Assembly: GCA_029245065.1 (NCBI GenBank)
Contig: JAQWQB010000031.1
Span: forward strand, 1-34,598
DNA: 34,598 bases
From: Flavobacteriales bacterium
Lineage (GTDB): Bacteria > Bacteroidota > Bacteroidia > Flavobacteriales_D > Sanyastnellaceae
Reading direction: 5' to 3'
The notes beneath the pieces are model-generated. The model saw only the letters and a list, made by a program, of their open reading frames with translations. It was not told the origin of the DNA and did not search any database. A program made the position numbers and the translations under genes. This document shows, piece by piece, positions 22,841 to 32,663 of this stretch (position 1 is the stretch's first letter; each line of letters starts with the position of its first letter).

Positions 22841-25282
22841 ATGAAAAAGAAATCCACTTCCACGTCGTTAAAAAAAGGAAAAGACTGGTTCGCCTCCAAT
22901 AATTGGAAGCCCTTTCCTTTCCAAGAATCTGCTTGGCGAGCTTACCTCGAAGGCAAAGATGGAATTATAAATGCGCCAACCGGAAGTGGTAAGACGTATT
23001 CGCTCCTCATGCCAATTGTGCTAGAAGGACTTGAAAGTAATACCACCAAAGGCCTTCAAGCGATTTGGATAACTCCCATTCGCGCATTGGCCAAAGAAAT
23101 CCATATTTCAGCAACACGACTTATTGAAGGGTTAGGACTTGATTGGGAGGTGGGTATTCGAACAGGAGACACGAGCCAGGCAGAAAGACAGAAGCAAAAA
23201 AGAAAAGTCCCTCAAATTTTGATCACTACTCCTGAGAGCCTCCATATTCTCATGGCTTCCAAAGGGTATCAGGGTGTCTTCAAAGATCTGAAGGCTTTGG
23301 TGGCAGATGAATGGCATGACCTGCTTGGTAGCAAACGAGGCGTACAATTGGAGTTGGCGCTGTCTCGATTGGGGACCATTTCTCCGATGATGCGTATTTG
23401 GGGAATTTCTGCTACCATAGGAAATTTGGGAATCGCAATGGACGTGCTTCTTGGCACATCAAGAGTTGAAAATGGGGTGCTTATTAAATCCGGGATTCGG
23501 AAAAAGCTGAATGTCGAATGCTTGATGCCTGAAGAAATCGAAAAAATGCCATGGTCAGGACACATTGGGACAAAACTCATCGATCAGGTTGAAAAGATCT
23601 TTAGCAAACACGGCTCAACAATTGTCTTTACCAATACACGTGCTCAGTGTGAAATTTGGTATCACGCGCTACTCGAAAAGTATCCAGAACTGGCCGGACA
23701 AATGGCCATGCACCACAGTGCTGTTTCAAAAGAGCTTCGGTATTGGGTGGAAGATGCGCTGTACGAAGGAAAGTTGAAAGCCGTTATTTGTACGTCTTCA
23801 TTGGATTTGGGAGTGGATTTTCGCCCTGTAGAGGCCATTATTCAAGTTGGAGGACCGAAAGGTGTAGCGCGTTTTGTGCAACGAGCAGGACGAAGTGGGC
23901 ACCAGCCTGGAGCACAAAGCAAAATTTACTTCCTTCCAACACATTCCCTAGAACTCATAGAGTCTGCTGCACTTCGAACTGCGATCAAAGAAGAATACCT
24001 CGAAGACCGAATTCCATACATCAGGTCTTTTGACACCTTGGTGCAATACCTCACAACGTTAGCGGTTTCAGACGGATTCAATCGGGAAGAAATTAGACTA
24101 GAAGTAGAAAAGACATTTTGTTTTCAAGGAATAACAGAACAAGAATGGAAGTGGTGTTTGCAGTTTATTACCACTGGAGGAGCTTCGTTATCTGCCTATG
24201 ACGAATACAAAAAGGTAGTGGCAGATGAAGGCCTTTATAAAATCGCAAACAACCGAATCGCACGAAGGCATCGCATGTCAATCGGTACCATTGTAGGCGA
24301 CACCATGATGGCCGTGAAGTACAAAAGAGGTTCAACTATTGGGCATGTTGAAGAAAGCTTTGGAGCTAGCCTGAGACCGAATGACGTCTTCTGGTTTGCC
24401 GGAAGGGGATTGGAACTTATTCGGATCAAGGAGAATACACTTGAAGTCCAAAATTCGAAAAAGACAACTGGGAAAATTCCAGCGTGGCAAGGCGGAAGAA
24501 TGCCTTTCTCATCTAAAATGTCTGATATGCTCCGACGAAAGATATCGGACTATACCAAAGGGATTATTGAAGACCCTGAGATGAAAAAAATCAAGCCACT
24601 GTTAGACTTGCAATCATACCGTTCCCATGTCCCAAAAGAAGATGAATTTCTTGTCGAACAAGTGAAAACGAAAGACGGATACCACGTTTTTATGTATCCT
24701 TTTGAAGGACGTTTGGTTCATGAAGGACTTGCCTCGCTTGTTGCATACAGAATTAGCTTACTCAGGCCAATATCATTCAGTCTTGCCTTCAACGATTATG
24801 GCTTCGAATTAATGTCCGATCAACCAATTGATCTTGAAGAGGCCTTTGATAATGAGGTTTTAACCGTTGAACACTTAATGGATGACCTGGAAGCGTCAGT
24901 AAATTCTGCAGAGCTGGCGCGAAGGAAATTCAGAGACATTGCGGTGATTTCTGGGTTGGTATTCCAAGGATTTCCGGGGAATCAGGTCAAAGACAGGCAC
25001 CTTCAATCCAGCTCTTCTTTGGTGTTTGATGTCTTTGAAGACTATGATTCCGAGAACTTATTGCTTCGTCAAGCTTACGATGAAATGATCGATCATCAGT
25101 TGGAATTTGAGCGTTTTCAGCTGGCCCTTAGTAGAATAGCTCGGCAGAAATTAGTCATTACCTATCCTGAGAAACCAACTCCTTTCGCATTTCCTATTAT
25201 GGCAGATCGCTTGAGACAAAAACTCACATCTGAGACAATCGGAGATCGAATTCAGAAAATGTCGCTTGAGTTCGGTCAATAG
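22841..25282 (+). CDS. Lhr-like, ligase-associated DNA damage response DEXH-box helicase
   Basis: 813 aa superfamily 2 ATPase. Motif I A-P-T-G-S-G-K51-T is at 45-52, motif Ia T-P-I-R-A-L near 79, T-P-E-S-L-H near 130, motif II D156-E-W-H and motif III S190-A-T. Motifs IV (I-V-F-T-N-T-R), V (T-S-S-L-D-L-G-V-D-F) and VI (Q-R-A-G-R-S-G-H) complete two RecA-like domains. The 400 residues after these match the Lhr-core winged-helix and barrel region. Within the family, D-E-W-H and the length fit the group usually found beside an ATP-dependent DNA ligase, an MBL-fold exonuclease and the PdeM phosphoesterase. None of these is nearby: upstream is the divergent TPR-like gene, downstream the TonB receptor. 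Expected role: 3'-5' translocation in DNA repair. Confidence 0.9.
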   Translation: MKKKSTSTSLKKGKDWFASNNWKPFPFQESAWRAYLEGKDGIINAPTGSGKTYSLLMPIVLEGLESNTTKGLQAIWITPIRALAKEIHISATRLIEGLGLDWEVGIRTGDTSQAERQKQKRKVPQILITTPESLHILMASKGYQGVFKDLKALVADEWHDLLGSKRGVQLELALSRLGTISPMMRIWGISATIGNLGIAMDVLLGTSRVENGVLIKSGIRKKLNVECLMPEEIEKMPWSGHIGTKLIDQVEKIFSKHGSTIVFTNTRAQCEIWYHALLEKYPELAGQMAMHHSAVSKELRYWVEDALYEGKLKAVICTSSLDLGVDFRPVEAIIQVGGPKGVARFVQRAGRSGHQPGAQSKIYFLPTHSLELIESAALRTAIKEEYLEDRIPYIRSFDTLVQYLTTLAVSDGFNREEIRLEVEKTFCFQGITEQEWKWCLQFITTGGASLSAYDEYKKVVADEGLYKIANNRIARRHRMSIGTIVGDTMMAVKYKRGSTIGHVEESFGASLRPNDVFWFAGRGLELIRIKENTLEVQNSKKTTGKIPAWQGGRMPFSSKMSDMLRRKISDYTKGIIEDPEMKKIKPLLDLQSYRSHVPKEDEFLVEQVKTKDGYHVFMYPFEGRLVHEGLASLVAYRISLLRPISFSLAFNDYGFELMSDQPIDLEEAFDNEVLTVEHLMDDLEASVNSAELARRKFRDIAVISGLVFQGFPGNQVKDRHLQSSSSLVFDVFEDYDSENLLLRQAYDEMIDHQLEFERFQLALSRIARQKLVITYPEKPTPFAFPIMADRLRQKLTSETIGDRIQKMSLEFGQ

Positions 25283-25313
25283 AAATGTGATATGTGGACG
25301 GATTTGGTGAATA

Positions 25314-27692
25314 ATGGTTCGCTTTACAGCAATCAAAATGGTATTTTCGCTGTTCTGTAAACCGAAGTACGTGCAAAAGATATTCAAATCTCTACTCCTT
25401 CTTTGTTTCCTATGTGTAGCAGGAGGAGTCTCAGCCCAGGCCATCATCAAAGGATTTGTGAAAGACAAGTCCAATGGAGAACCTGTTATGTTCGCCAACG
25501 TTTTTCTGAAAGATACCCAATATGGAATCACAACTGATGTCACCGGGTATTACTCATTAACCCAGATTCCTGCAGGAACCTACACGTTAGTCGTGAAGAA
25601 CATCGAGTACCAAGAAACTTCCATTGAAATAACTGTAGAGAAAGGAAAGGTTTACAACCGTAGTTTTCAAGTTGAACCGAGTGTTGTAGAGCTCGAAGGG
25701 GCAGAAATTCGTGCAAGCAAAGGGGAACAGGAAACGGAAGTTCGAACAGGTGTTGAAACCATTCGTCCGGCTGATTTGAAACGTGTTCCTTCATTTGGTG
25801 GACAAGCAGATATTGTACAAGTATTGCAGGTGCTCCCTGGATTCGTTTCCACAGGAGACCAAGGAGGTCAACTCTACATTCGTGGAGGTAGTCCCGTTCA
25901 GAACAAAGTGTTACTAGATGGAATGATCGTTTACAACGCCTTCCACAGTATTGGGTTGTTTTCTGTTTTTGATTCTGATATCATTGCCAACGCAGACGTT
26001 TATTCTGGAGGTTTCTCAGGAGAATTTGGTGGACGTGTAAGTTCAGTCATGGACATCACTACCCGTGACGGAAACAAAAAGCGTGTTTCTGGAAAAATAG
26101 GCGCCAGTCCATTTGGTGGGAAAATAATGGTTGAAGGACCATTGAAGAAACTTCAAGATAACGGAAGTGGAATCAGCTACGTATTCAGTGCCAAAAGGTC
26201 ATACTTGGAAGAGAGTTCTAAGATTTTCTACAGCTACATTGATGAAGATGGTCTGCCTTTCAACTTTACAGATTTGTATGGTAAAGTATCTTTTGCTGGA
26301 GGAAGTGGAAGTAAATTGAACATCTACGGATTTAGTTTCAATGACGATGTCCGCTACCAAGCACTCTCAGATCTTAGCTGGTCCAATACAGGTGGAGGTG
26401 GAAACTTCGTGGTAGTGCCTTCAGGTTCACCAGTACTCATTAGCGGTAACTTCGCTGTATCGAATTACGAAGTGACTTTGAAAGAAGACGATGTTGATAG
26501 AGAACGAAAAAGCTCAATCAATGGGTTCAACTTCGGATTGGATTTCAAGTACATCCTTGGTGATGATGATATCAAGTATGGAGTAGAAGTAGTTGGGTTG
26601 ACAACAGATTTTATCACTTTCAACCCACTTGGAGTGGAGGTTTCTCAAAAGCAAAACACCACTGAACTCGGCTTCTACGCGAAGTACAAAAAATCAGCCG
26701 GGAAATGGTTGATTAACCCAAGTATGCGTATTCAGTATTACGCCTCAGTTGGTAAAACACGGGTAGAACCAAGAATCGGATTGAAGTACAAAGCATCGAG
26801 AAGACTTCGATTCAAAGCTTCTGCTGGACTTTATTCTCAGAACCTTATTTCAGCGAACAGTGACAGAGATGTGGTGAACTTGTTCTACGGTTTCTTGACC
26901 GGCCCAGAAAACCTTCAGGATGAATTGGTTCTTCCAAACGGGGAAACTAGAGACGTTGAAAATGCCTTGCAACTTGCACGTCACGTAGTAGCAGGAATCG
27001 AATTCGACTTGACTGATAAGATTAATATCAACCTTGAAGGGTATGTGAAAGATTTTAACCAGTTGACTGGAATCAACAGAAATAAATTGTTTGAAGATTC
27101 TCCGGAAAATGCTGATGTTCCTGATGTATTGAAAAAGGATTTCATTGTGGAAACAGGAATTGCGCGAGGTGCAGACGTCGTGATTAAGTTCGAAGAGAAA
27201 AACCGCTCAGTATGGTTGGTCTACGGAATTGCAGATGTTGACAGATGGGACGGATTCCGCTGGTATGATCCTGTTTTTGACAGAAGACACAATGTGAACT
27301 TTGTAGCATCTCAATCCTTTGGTAAAAAGAAAACGTGGGAAGCAAGTTTGCGCTGGAATCTCGGTTCAGGGTTGCCTTTTACCCAGACTCAAGGGTATTA
27401 TCAAGCACCAGGACTTGACGGAAACATTTCGAGTGATTACGTAATCACCAACAGCAATGAATTAGGAATTACCTATGCTGGATTGAATGAAGGACGTCTT
27501 CCATATTACCACAGGCTTGACATCAACTTGAGAAAAACGTTGAAAATGTCTGGAAACAAAAGCCTCGAGTTTAACCTAGGAGCAACCAACGTATATAGCC
27601 GAGCAAACATCTTCTATGTAGACCGTGTGACGGGATCTCGTGTAGATCAATTGCCTTTCCTACCTAGTTTGGGAATGGACTTCCGTTTCTAA
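25314..27692 (+). CDS. TonB-dependent receptor with N-terminal carboxypeptidase-regulatory-like domain
   Basis: 792 aa outer-membrane receptor. The signal peptide ends near S40-A-Q; the n-region is long, and ATG at 25338 (residue 9) is an equally good start. A CarboxypepD_reg-like beta-sandwich spans about 45-120. The plug follows at about 140-245 (V-L-Q-V-L-P-G-F, Y-I-R-G-G-S-P, L-L-D-G-M-I-V-Y-N). The rest is a 22-strand barrel with a C-terminal F. These proteins take up siderophores, cobalamin, glycans or peptides using TonB/ExbB energy. No SusD lipoprotein, hydrolase or regulator adjoins, so it is not a polysaccharide-utilisation SusC. Ligand unknown. The terminator at 27714-27743 ends the unit. 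Confidence 0.92.
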   Translation: MVRFTAIKMVFSLFCKPKYVQKIFKSLLLLCFLCVAGGVSAQAIIKGFVKDKSNGEPVMFANVFLKDTQYGITTDVTGYYSLTQIPAGTYTLVVKNIEYQETSIEITVEKGKVYNRSFQVEPSVVELEGAEIRASKGEQETEVRTGVETIRPADLKRVPSFGGQADIVQVLQVLPGFVSTGDQGGQLYIRGGSPVQNKVLLDGMIVYNAFHSIGLFSVFDSDIIANADVYSGGFSGEFGGRVSSVMDITTRDGNKKRVSGKIGASPFGGKIMVEGPLKKLQDNGSGISYVFSAKRSYLEESSKIFYSYIDEDGLPFNFTDLYGKVSFAGGSGSKLNIYGFSFNDDVRYQALSDLSWSNTGGGGNFVVVPSGSPVLISGNFAVSNYEVTLKEDDVDRERKSSINGFNFGLDFKYILGDDDIKYGVEVVGLTTDFITFNPLGVEVSQKQNTTELGFYAKYKKSAGKWLINPSMRIQYYASVGKTRVEPRIGLKYKASRRLRFKASAGLYSQNLISANSDRDVVNLFYGFLTGPENLQDELVLPNGETRDVENALQLARHVVAGIEFDLTDKININLEGYVKDFNQLTGINRNKLFEDSPENADVPDVLKKDFIVETGIARGADVVIKFEEKNRSVWLVYGIADVDRWDGFRWYDPVFDRRHNVNFVASQSFGKKKTWEASLRWNLGSGLPFTQTQGYYQAPGLDGNISSDYVITNSNELGITYAGLNEGRLPYYHRLDINLRKTLKMSGNKSLEFNLGATNVYSRANIFYVDRVTGSRVDQLPFLPSLGMDFRF

Positions 27693-27713
27693 TTGGAAGA
27701 AAATGATATTCTG

Positions 27714-27743
27714 AAAAGGCCGAGCGATTGTTCGGCCTTTTTT
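27714..27743 (+). terminator. Rho-independent terminator of the TonB receptor gene
   Basis: Stem AAAAGGCCGA (27714-27723) pairs with 27732-27741 across an 8-nt loop and is followed by T residues. It starts 22 bases after the stop codon. Confidence 0.85.
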
Positions 27744-27822
27744 ATTTCAAGAATACCAGAATAACCTCAAAATTTCCAACACGCGGTTCAACATTAAGTA
27801 ACAACTTTTGTTCCTTGAAGAG

Positions 27823-30096
27823 ATGTCAAAGAAACTGACCATAGCACTGTGTATGTTATTCATGATGCCAATTAACATGTTGGCCCAGGAAGATCGTTTC
27901 TGGTATTTCGGAGTGAACGGTGTAGGGATTGATTTTGGCTCGTGTGAACCGCAACTGGTAGAAGGCGCCATCGATGGGTTCGAAGGGGCGTTAACCGTAA
28001 GCGACGAAGAAGGAAACCTGCTTTTCTATAGCAACAGTGATTACATCTGGAACGCCAACCATCAAATTATGCAAGGTGGTGAGGTCAACGGTTTTGCCTA
28101 TGACCCATTTTTTAATCCAGGTTTTCTATCCACAAACACACAATTGGCACTTGCTCAAAACCCAACAAACCCTGATTTATACTACCTGTTCACCGTTGAC
28201 GCCCAAAATGGTGGCTCCAACCCATGCATGTATACAACGGTAGATATGTCCCTTGATGGTGGACTTGGAGCTGTTACAGAGCAAGTGGAACTTCCTGTTG
28301 ATAATGTTGAAGAACGAATTTGTACGGTTCCCAAGGAAGATGGAAGTGGAATGTGGGTGATTACGCACGAATACCTCAATGATAAATTCTTGGCGTTTGA
28401 AGTCACGGGTGCCGGAGTGAACACTGTTCCGGTTGTATCCGAAGTAGGAGATGTTCATGAGGTCTATCCGAATAACTTGAATGCGCGTGGTGAAATGAGA
28501 GCCAATCTGGAAGGAAACCGCTTGGCGTTGGTGCAAGACCAGATGGGAGGATTGATAGAGCTTTTTGATTTCGATCAGAATACGGGAAGTGTTTCCAATC
28601 CAATTGAAGTGGGTGTGATTGACCATGGTTTCGGAATTAATTTTTCACCGAATAGCCAAGTTCTTTATGTGTCAACGTGGGTGAATTTTGACCCAGTTGA
28701 TAACAGATTGGTCCAATTTGATATTTCATCCAATGACCCTGTAATCATCCAAAATTCAGAAGTGGAATTGGCGACCTCTTCTATTTTTGAAAGCTTCGGA
28801 TCCATCCGGAATGCTCCTGATGAAAACATGTACGTTGCACGCCCCAATGACTTCTACAGCATCATAGAAAACCCAAACACGGTTGGTTTGGGATGCTCAT
28901 TTATAGACAATGGGATTTTCGTTGGAACGAATGAAGGAAGTTGGGGACTGAACAATCTGTGGGAAATAGAAGCACAACCATTGCAAACAGTGGAGCTTGA
29001 TTTAGGGGAAGATATTACTTCGTGCACACCCATAGAAATAGGAGCTACTGTGGACGATGGAGAGAATTACAGCTGGAACACCTCCGAAGAGACCCCGTTC
29101 ATAACGGTAGAAGAGAGTGGCGTTTACTCGCTTACGGTGGATATCGGTCCTTGTACCGACACCGATGAAATTGAGGTTGAAATTGGTCTCTTATCATTGG
29201 ACCTGGGAGAAGACATATCCGCTTGTGAAGGCGATGAGGTTGTGCTTGAAGTCCCCGGAGAAAACACTGATGTGGAATGGGGGAGTGGCGAAACGGAAAA
29301 CACATTATCAGTCACTTCGTCTGGAACCTATTCGGTGTTCATTACACAAGGTGATTGCGAAGCAGAAGATTCCATTGAGGTAACGTTTGTTGAAAGTCCC
29401 TCAGCTGTATTAGGCAATGATACGACGTCATGCGAATCAGTTACGTTGACACTTGATTTGAACGAAGGCGAAACGATCCTTTGGAATACAAATGAATCAA
29501 CAGCAAGTATTGAGGTTTCTGAGACGGGAGTTTACAACGCAACGGTCAGCATAGGTACCTGCTCGGCAACAGATGAAATTTCAATTGAGATTCTTGAGAC
29601 TCCTGCGACACCTTCCACCTTCATTGCAGAGTTCTGCGACGACACCACTATTCTCCTTGAGAAGCCCACAGGCTGGAATCATTGGTTGCTGTTGAATGAT
29701 TCACTTCCAGAATCAGTTGATTTCAGCCTAGGGTTTTATGAAGTTATGCTGGAAGATGAATGCACAACTGCAGTTTGGGAATTGCAGTTGAACGCCATTG
29801 ATTGTGATTGTCCTGTCTACTTCCCAAATGCCTTCACACCAAACTTGGACGGCCGAAATGAGGTCTTTTCAGCGGTGAAGGCGTGCGATGAAATGGAAAT
29901 AGTTATTTCTATTTTCAACCGCTGGGGAGAAGAGATTTATACATCAGAATCTGCGTTGACCAGTGGCTGGACCGGAAATGTAAATGGTGGAACGTATTAC
30001 GCCCCAGCAGGAATCTACTCATACCGAGCAGTGATTAATAATCCATATGTTGACGGGGACGAGGTAGTATACGGACATGTAACCCTTATTCGATAA
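27823..30096 (+). CDS. Large secreted protein with Ig-like repeats and gliding-motility C-terminal (CHU_C, T9SS type B) domain
   Basis: 757 aa from ATG 27823; an in-frame TTG at 27808 overlaps a near-consensus box AACTTTTG and is less likely. The signal peptide is M-S-K-K-L-T-I-A-L-C-M-L-F-M to about residue 21. Residues 25-385 form repeated blades with D-E-E-G-N-L-L-F-Y-S-N-like motifs, a probable beta-propeller. From about 389 come three Ig/PKD-like repeats of about 65-70 residues, each with L-G-x-D and two spaced Cys. The C-terminal 95 residues are the CHU_C domain: P-N-A-F-T-P-N-L-D-G-x-N-E-V-F, F-N-R-W-G-E and A-G-I-Y-S-Y. CHU_C directs proteins to the T9SS as type B cargo, so the product is a surface or extracellular adhesin-like protein. 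Ligand unknown. Confidence 0.88.
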   Translation: MSKKLTIALCMLFMMPINMLAQEDRFWYFGVNGVGIDFGSCEPQLVEGAIDGFEGALTVSDEEGNLLFYSNSDYIWNANHQIMQGGEVNGFAYDPFFNPGFLSTNTQLALAQNPTNPDLYYLFTVDAQNGGSNPCMYTTVDMSLDGGLGAVTEQVELPVDNVEERICTVPKEDGSGMWVITHEYLNDKFLAFEVTGAGVNTVPVVSEVGDVHEVYPNNLNARGEMRANLEGNRLALVQDQMGGLIELFDFDQNTGSVSNPIEVGVIDHGFGINFSPNSQVLYVSTWVNFDPVDNRLVQFDISSNDPVIIQNSEVELATSSIFESFGSIRNAPDENMYVARPNDFYSIIENPNTVGLGCSFIDNGIFVGTNEGSWGLNNLWEIEAQPLQTVELDLGEDITSCTPIEIGATVDDGENYSWNTSEETPFITVEESGVYSLTVDIGPCTDTDEIEVEIGLLSLDLGEDISACEGDEVVLEVPGENTDVEWGSGETENTLSVTSSGTYSVFITQGDCEAEDSIEVTFVESPSAVLGNDTTSCESVTLTLDLNEGETILWNTNESTASIEVSETGVYNATVSIGTCSATDEISIEILETPATPSTFIAEFCDDTTILLEKPTGWNHWLLLNDSLPESVDFSLGFYEVMLEDECTTAVWELQLNAIDCDCPVYFPNAFTPNLDGRNEVFSAVKACDEMEIVISIFNRWGEEIYTSESALTSGWTGNVNGGTYYAPAGIYSYRAVINNPYVDGDEVVYGHVTLIR

Positions 30097-30103
30097 AGGT
30101 TTT

Positions 30104-31753
30104 TTAGTTCATCAATGCCTTGGCGTGTTCTCTTGCACTATCGGTAACTTGCTCTCCAGAAAGCATAGACGCCAATTCTTCCAACCTTGCTGCAGTATCC
30201 AATTGTACGATAGAAGTCTGAGTGGTGCCTTGGGCAGTAGACTTTAATACTTTGTAGTGCTGTTTCGCTTTTCCCGCAACTTGTGGTAAGTGTGAAATGG
30301 CAATCAATTGAAGTTCTTCTGACATGTGTTTCATCACATCCGCCATTCTAGCCGCCACATCTCCTGAAACACCGGTATCAATTTCATCTAAAATAAGGGT
30401 AGGCAGTTTTTTGTAGGCAGATACCGCAGCTTTTAATGCCAGCATGAGTCGAGATAATTCACCACCGCTAGCAACTTTTTCAAGTGGCAAGGCAGCACTC
30501 CCTTTGTTCGCTGAGAAAAGTAACTCGAGATCTGCGCAACCATTCTTATCAAGTGTCGTGCTAGGAGTCATATGAAATGAGATGATGGCATCAGGCATTT
30601 TCATGGCCTTCAAATGGGCTTGAATTTCTTTTTGGAGCGTTACTCCCGCTTTCTCGCGTCCCTTGTGTAGCGTTTGGGCTTGCTTCAATAAACCTGTTTC
30701 CTCTTGCTCAATCCAACGCTCAAGATCGATGATACGATCCTCGACAGAGTCGATTGAGTTGATTTTAGCATCGAGTTCATCTCGTAAAGCAATAAGTTCT
30801 TCTGCTGAAGTTAACTGGTGCTTGTTTTGAAGGGCGTAGAGTCCGTCTAAGACACCTTCAATTTGAGCAAGTCGTTCCGGGTTGCCTTCGGCTTTGTCCC
30901 GAAGAGAAGTGGCTTCTTCAGCAATGTCTTTTAATTCAATCAGCGACGATTTTAAGCGTTCTTGCAGTTGGGCGCTTTCTCCATGCACACGGGAAGTTCC
31001 GTCAAGTGCGTCACTCACTCTTTTCAATTCTTCTAGGATGGAAGACTCCGCTTCCTCTAGACCAAAAACAACCTTTCCAAAAGAATGTGCGATGTCTTCT
31101 GCATTGCGGTGCATCGCTGCTTCACTTTCCAAGGCCTCTTGATTCAGTTGATCAAGGTTGAGCTCTTGGAGCTCTTCAAATTGAAACCTGAAGTAATCAA
31201 GGTCTCTTTTTGATTGAGCTGCCGCGGCTTTTAACTCTTCAAGCTCTTCTAATTTGTTCTTCCAAAGAGCAAATCTTGTTTTCCAAGCGAGAACCTCCGT
31301 TTGTTGCTTGGCAGCAGCATCTAGTAACTCAAATTGAAAAGAGGTATCGCGAAGCTGCCCTGTGCCCATTTGGCTATGAACATCAACCATTTGATCACCA
31401 AATAGTTTGAGTGTCTTCAGGTTGACCGGTGTGTCATTGATGAATGCCCTCGATTTTCCGGAAGGCGAGAGTTCCCTTCGAACAATGGTTTCTTGCTCAA
31501 AGTCTAGGTCATGCTTCTCAAAAAATGATTTGTGCTCTTCAGCTGTTTGAAGGTGTGCCTCAATGACACATTTTTCTGTTTTGACACGCAAAGCATCAAG
31601 GTCGGCTCGTTCACCTAGAACGAGGCTTAGAGCGCCAAGTAGAATTGATTTACCACTTCCAGTTTCTCCTGTGATAACAGAAAGACCTTCGGTGAATTCC
31701 ACTTCAACGTGTGAAATGAGGGCGTAATTTGAAATGGAAAGTTTCGAGAGCAT
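30104..31753 (-). CDS. recN: DNA repair protein RecN
   Basis: 549 aa, normal for RecN, an SMC-like ATPase that assembles at double-strand breaks and helps join ends. Walker A G-E-T-G-S-G-K35-S is at 29-36. The middle is two long coiled-coil arms rich in E, K, L and Q. The C-terminal head carries the ABC signature A-S-G-G-E-L-S-R and Walker B L-I-L-D-E-I-D-T-G-V-S-G. The start is one base after the stop of the DUF4835 gene, so it is translated as part of the operon coaBC-DUF4835-recN. It converges on the CHU_C protein gene with only 7 bp between stops and no hairpin. No LexA-type box is obvious upstream because the operon promoter is far away. Confidence 0.95.
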   Translation of the reverse strand: MLSKLSISNYALISHVEVEFTEGLSVITGETGSGKSILLGALSLVLGERADLDALRVKTEKCVIEAHLQTAEEHKSFFEKHDLDFEQETIVRRELSPSGKSRAFINDTPVNLKTLKLFGDQMVDVHSQMGTGQLRDTSFQFELLDAAAKQQTEVLAWKTRFALWKNKLEELEELKAAAAQSKRDLDYFRFQFEELQELNLDQLNQEALESEAAMHRNAEDIAHSFGKVVFGLEEAESSILEELKRVSDALDGTSRVHGESAQLQERLKSSLIELKDIAEEATSLRDKAEGNPERLAQIEGVLDGLYALQNKHQLTSAEELIALRDELDAKINSIDSVEDRIIDLERWIEQEETGLLKQAQTLHKGREKAGVTLQKEIQAHLKAMKMPDAIISFHMTPSTTLDKNGCADLELLFSANKGSAALPLEKVASGGELSRLMLALKAAVSAYKKLPTLILDEIDTGVSGDVAARMADVMKHMSEELQLIAISHLPQVAGKAKQHYKVLKSTAQGTTQTSIVQLDTAARLEELASMLSGEQVTDSAREHAKALMN

Positions 31754-31754
31754 A

Positions 31755-32663
31755 TTAACTCAGTCTGCTATCGTATTTCACAATGTTTCCGGGGTCCAGT
31801 TCTTTTAACACCGGCAAGATCCGCTGTTTTTCAGGAGAGGGTGCCGGTTCAAAAAGCTTGATGATTTCTTCTGACTTCGCAACAAAGAACAACTGCACGT
31901 TGTAAGAACTCGGACGAATACGGTGAATGTTTCTCAATTCAATCAACGCATCACTAATTGTTTTACGCGACTCATCGAGGTCATCAAATAGTTTATCAAA
32001 TCCTTGACGGTGGTAGTAATAAGAGCATTCTCTCAAAGGCCTAAAGGTCTGAGAAAGGATGTTCTCAACAAGCCAGTAACGGTTACGCTGTCCTTCGCTC
32101 GCTCTCCAGCCTTCTTCTCCCGCGTTTTGTGCGTTGGCAACAATTGTTTGAGCCTTCAAGTAAAATTCTGTTCCACCTTCCAACGCCATGGAATCGTAGT
32201 CTGCACCAATAATCATGTATGCATAGTAGGCCAGGGTAGAAGAGAGGTTGTCTCTGTGCTGGTCTGGACTAAACTGAATCATGGCATTGTCTATGAACTG
32301 AAAAGAGAATGCTCCGTCATTTACAGAGAACAGGGGAGTGTTGTAATCAGTATTGTAGACGGGTCTACTGCTTTGAATTTGCAGTGTAGCGTTGAAACTC
32401 GTTTGGCTTGGTGCACTGTTTATGGTAATTAACATGTTGCACTCAATGCGCTCCGTCAAGTCAAAGTTGTCATTCGTCCATTTTCGAGAATTCATGAAAT
32501 CACGGATGGTCTCTTCAATGACTTCAAAACGCGACGGGTCAATATTCGAGACCTGAGGCGCTTGAATTTGAACATCACAATTGAGTTCTTGTGCAAAGAG
32601 GCTCGAAGGCGCAACTAGCGCCAACAAAATGAGTGAAGTGAGTATATTTTTTATCAATCGCAT
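31755..32663 (-). CDS. DUF4835 family protein (T9SS PorD-like)
   Basis: 302 aa with a Sec signal peptide ending S-L-F-A-Q (about residue 25). The mature part has the D-V-Q-I-Q-A-P-Q-V start and a strand-rich N-terminal half. It then has D-Y-D-S-M-A-L-E-G-G-T and Y-Y-Y-H-R-Q-G-F-D segments characteristic of the DUF4835 family. Members occur almost only in Bacteroidota, are exported, and have been linked to the type IX secretion system under the name PorD. I rely on family recall for this and treat the role as likely, not shown. Its start overlaps the coaBC stop by 10 bp and its stop is next to recN, the usual Bacteroidota order. The window's T9SS cargo genes make a T9SS role fitting. Confidence 0.8.
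   Translation of the reverse strand: MRLIKNILTSLILLALVAPSSLFAQELNCDVQIQAPQVSNIDPSRFEVIEETIRDFMNSRKWTNDNFDLTERIECNMLITINSAPSQTSFNATLQIQSSRPVYNTDYNTPLFSVNDGAFSFQFIDNAMIQFSPDQHRDNLSSTLAYYAYMIIGADYDSMALEGGTEFYLKAQTIVANAQNAGEEGWRASEGQRNRYWLVENILSQTFRPLRECSYYYHRQGFDKLFDDLDESRKTISDALIELRNIHRIRPSSYNVQLFFVAKSEEIIKLFEPAPSPEKQRILPVLKELDPGNIVKYDSRLS

Noticed and set aside
25314-27692. SusC component of a polysaccharide-utilisation locus
   Set aside because: No SusD-like lipoprotein, glycoside hydrolase or SusR/anti-sigma regulator adjoins; it is better called a generic TonB-dependent receptor.
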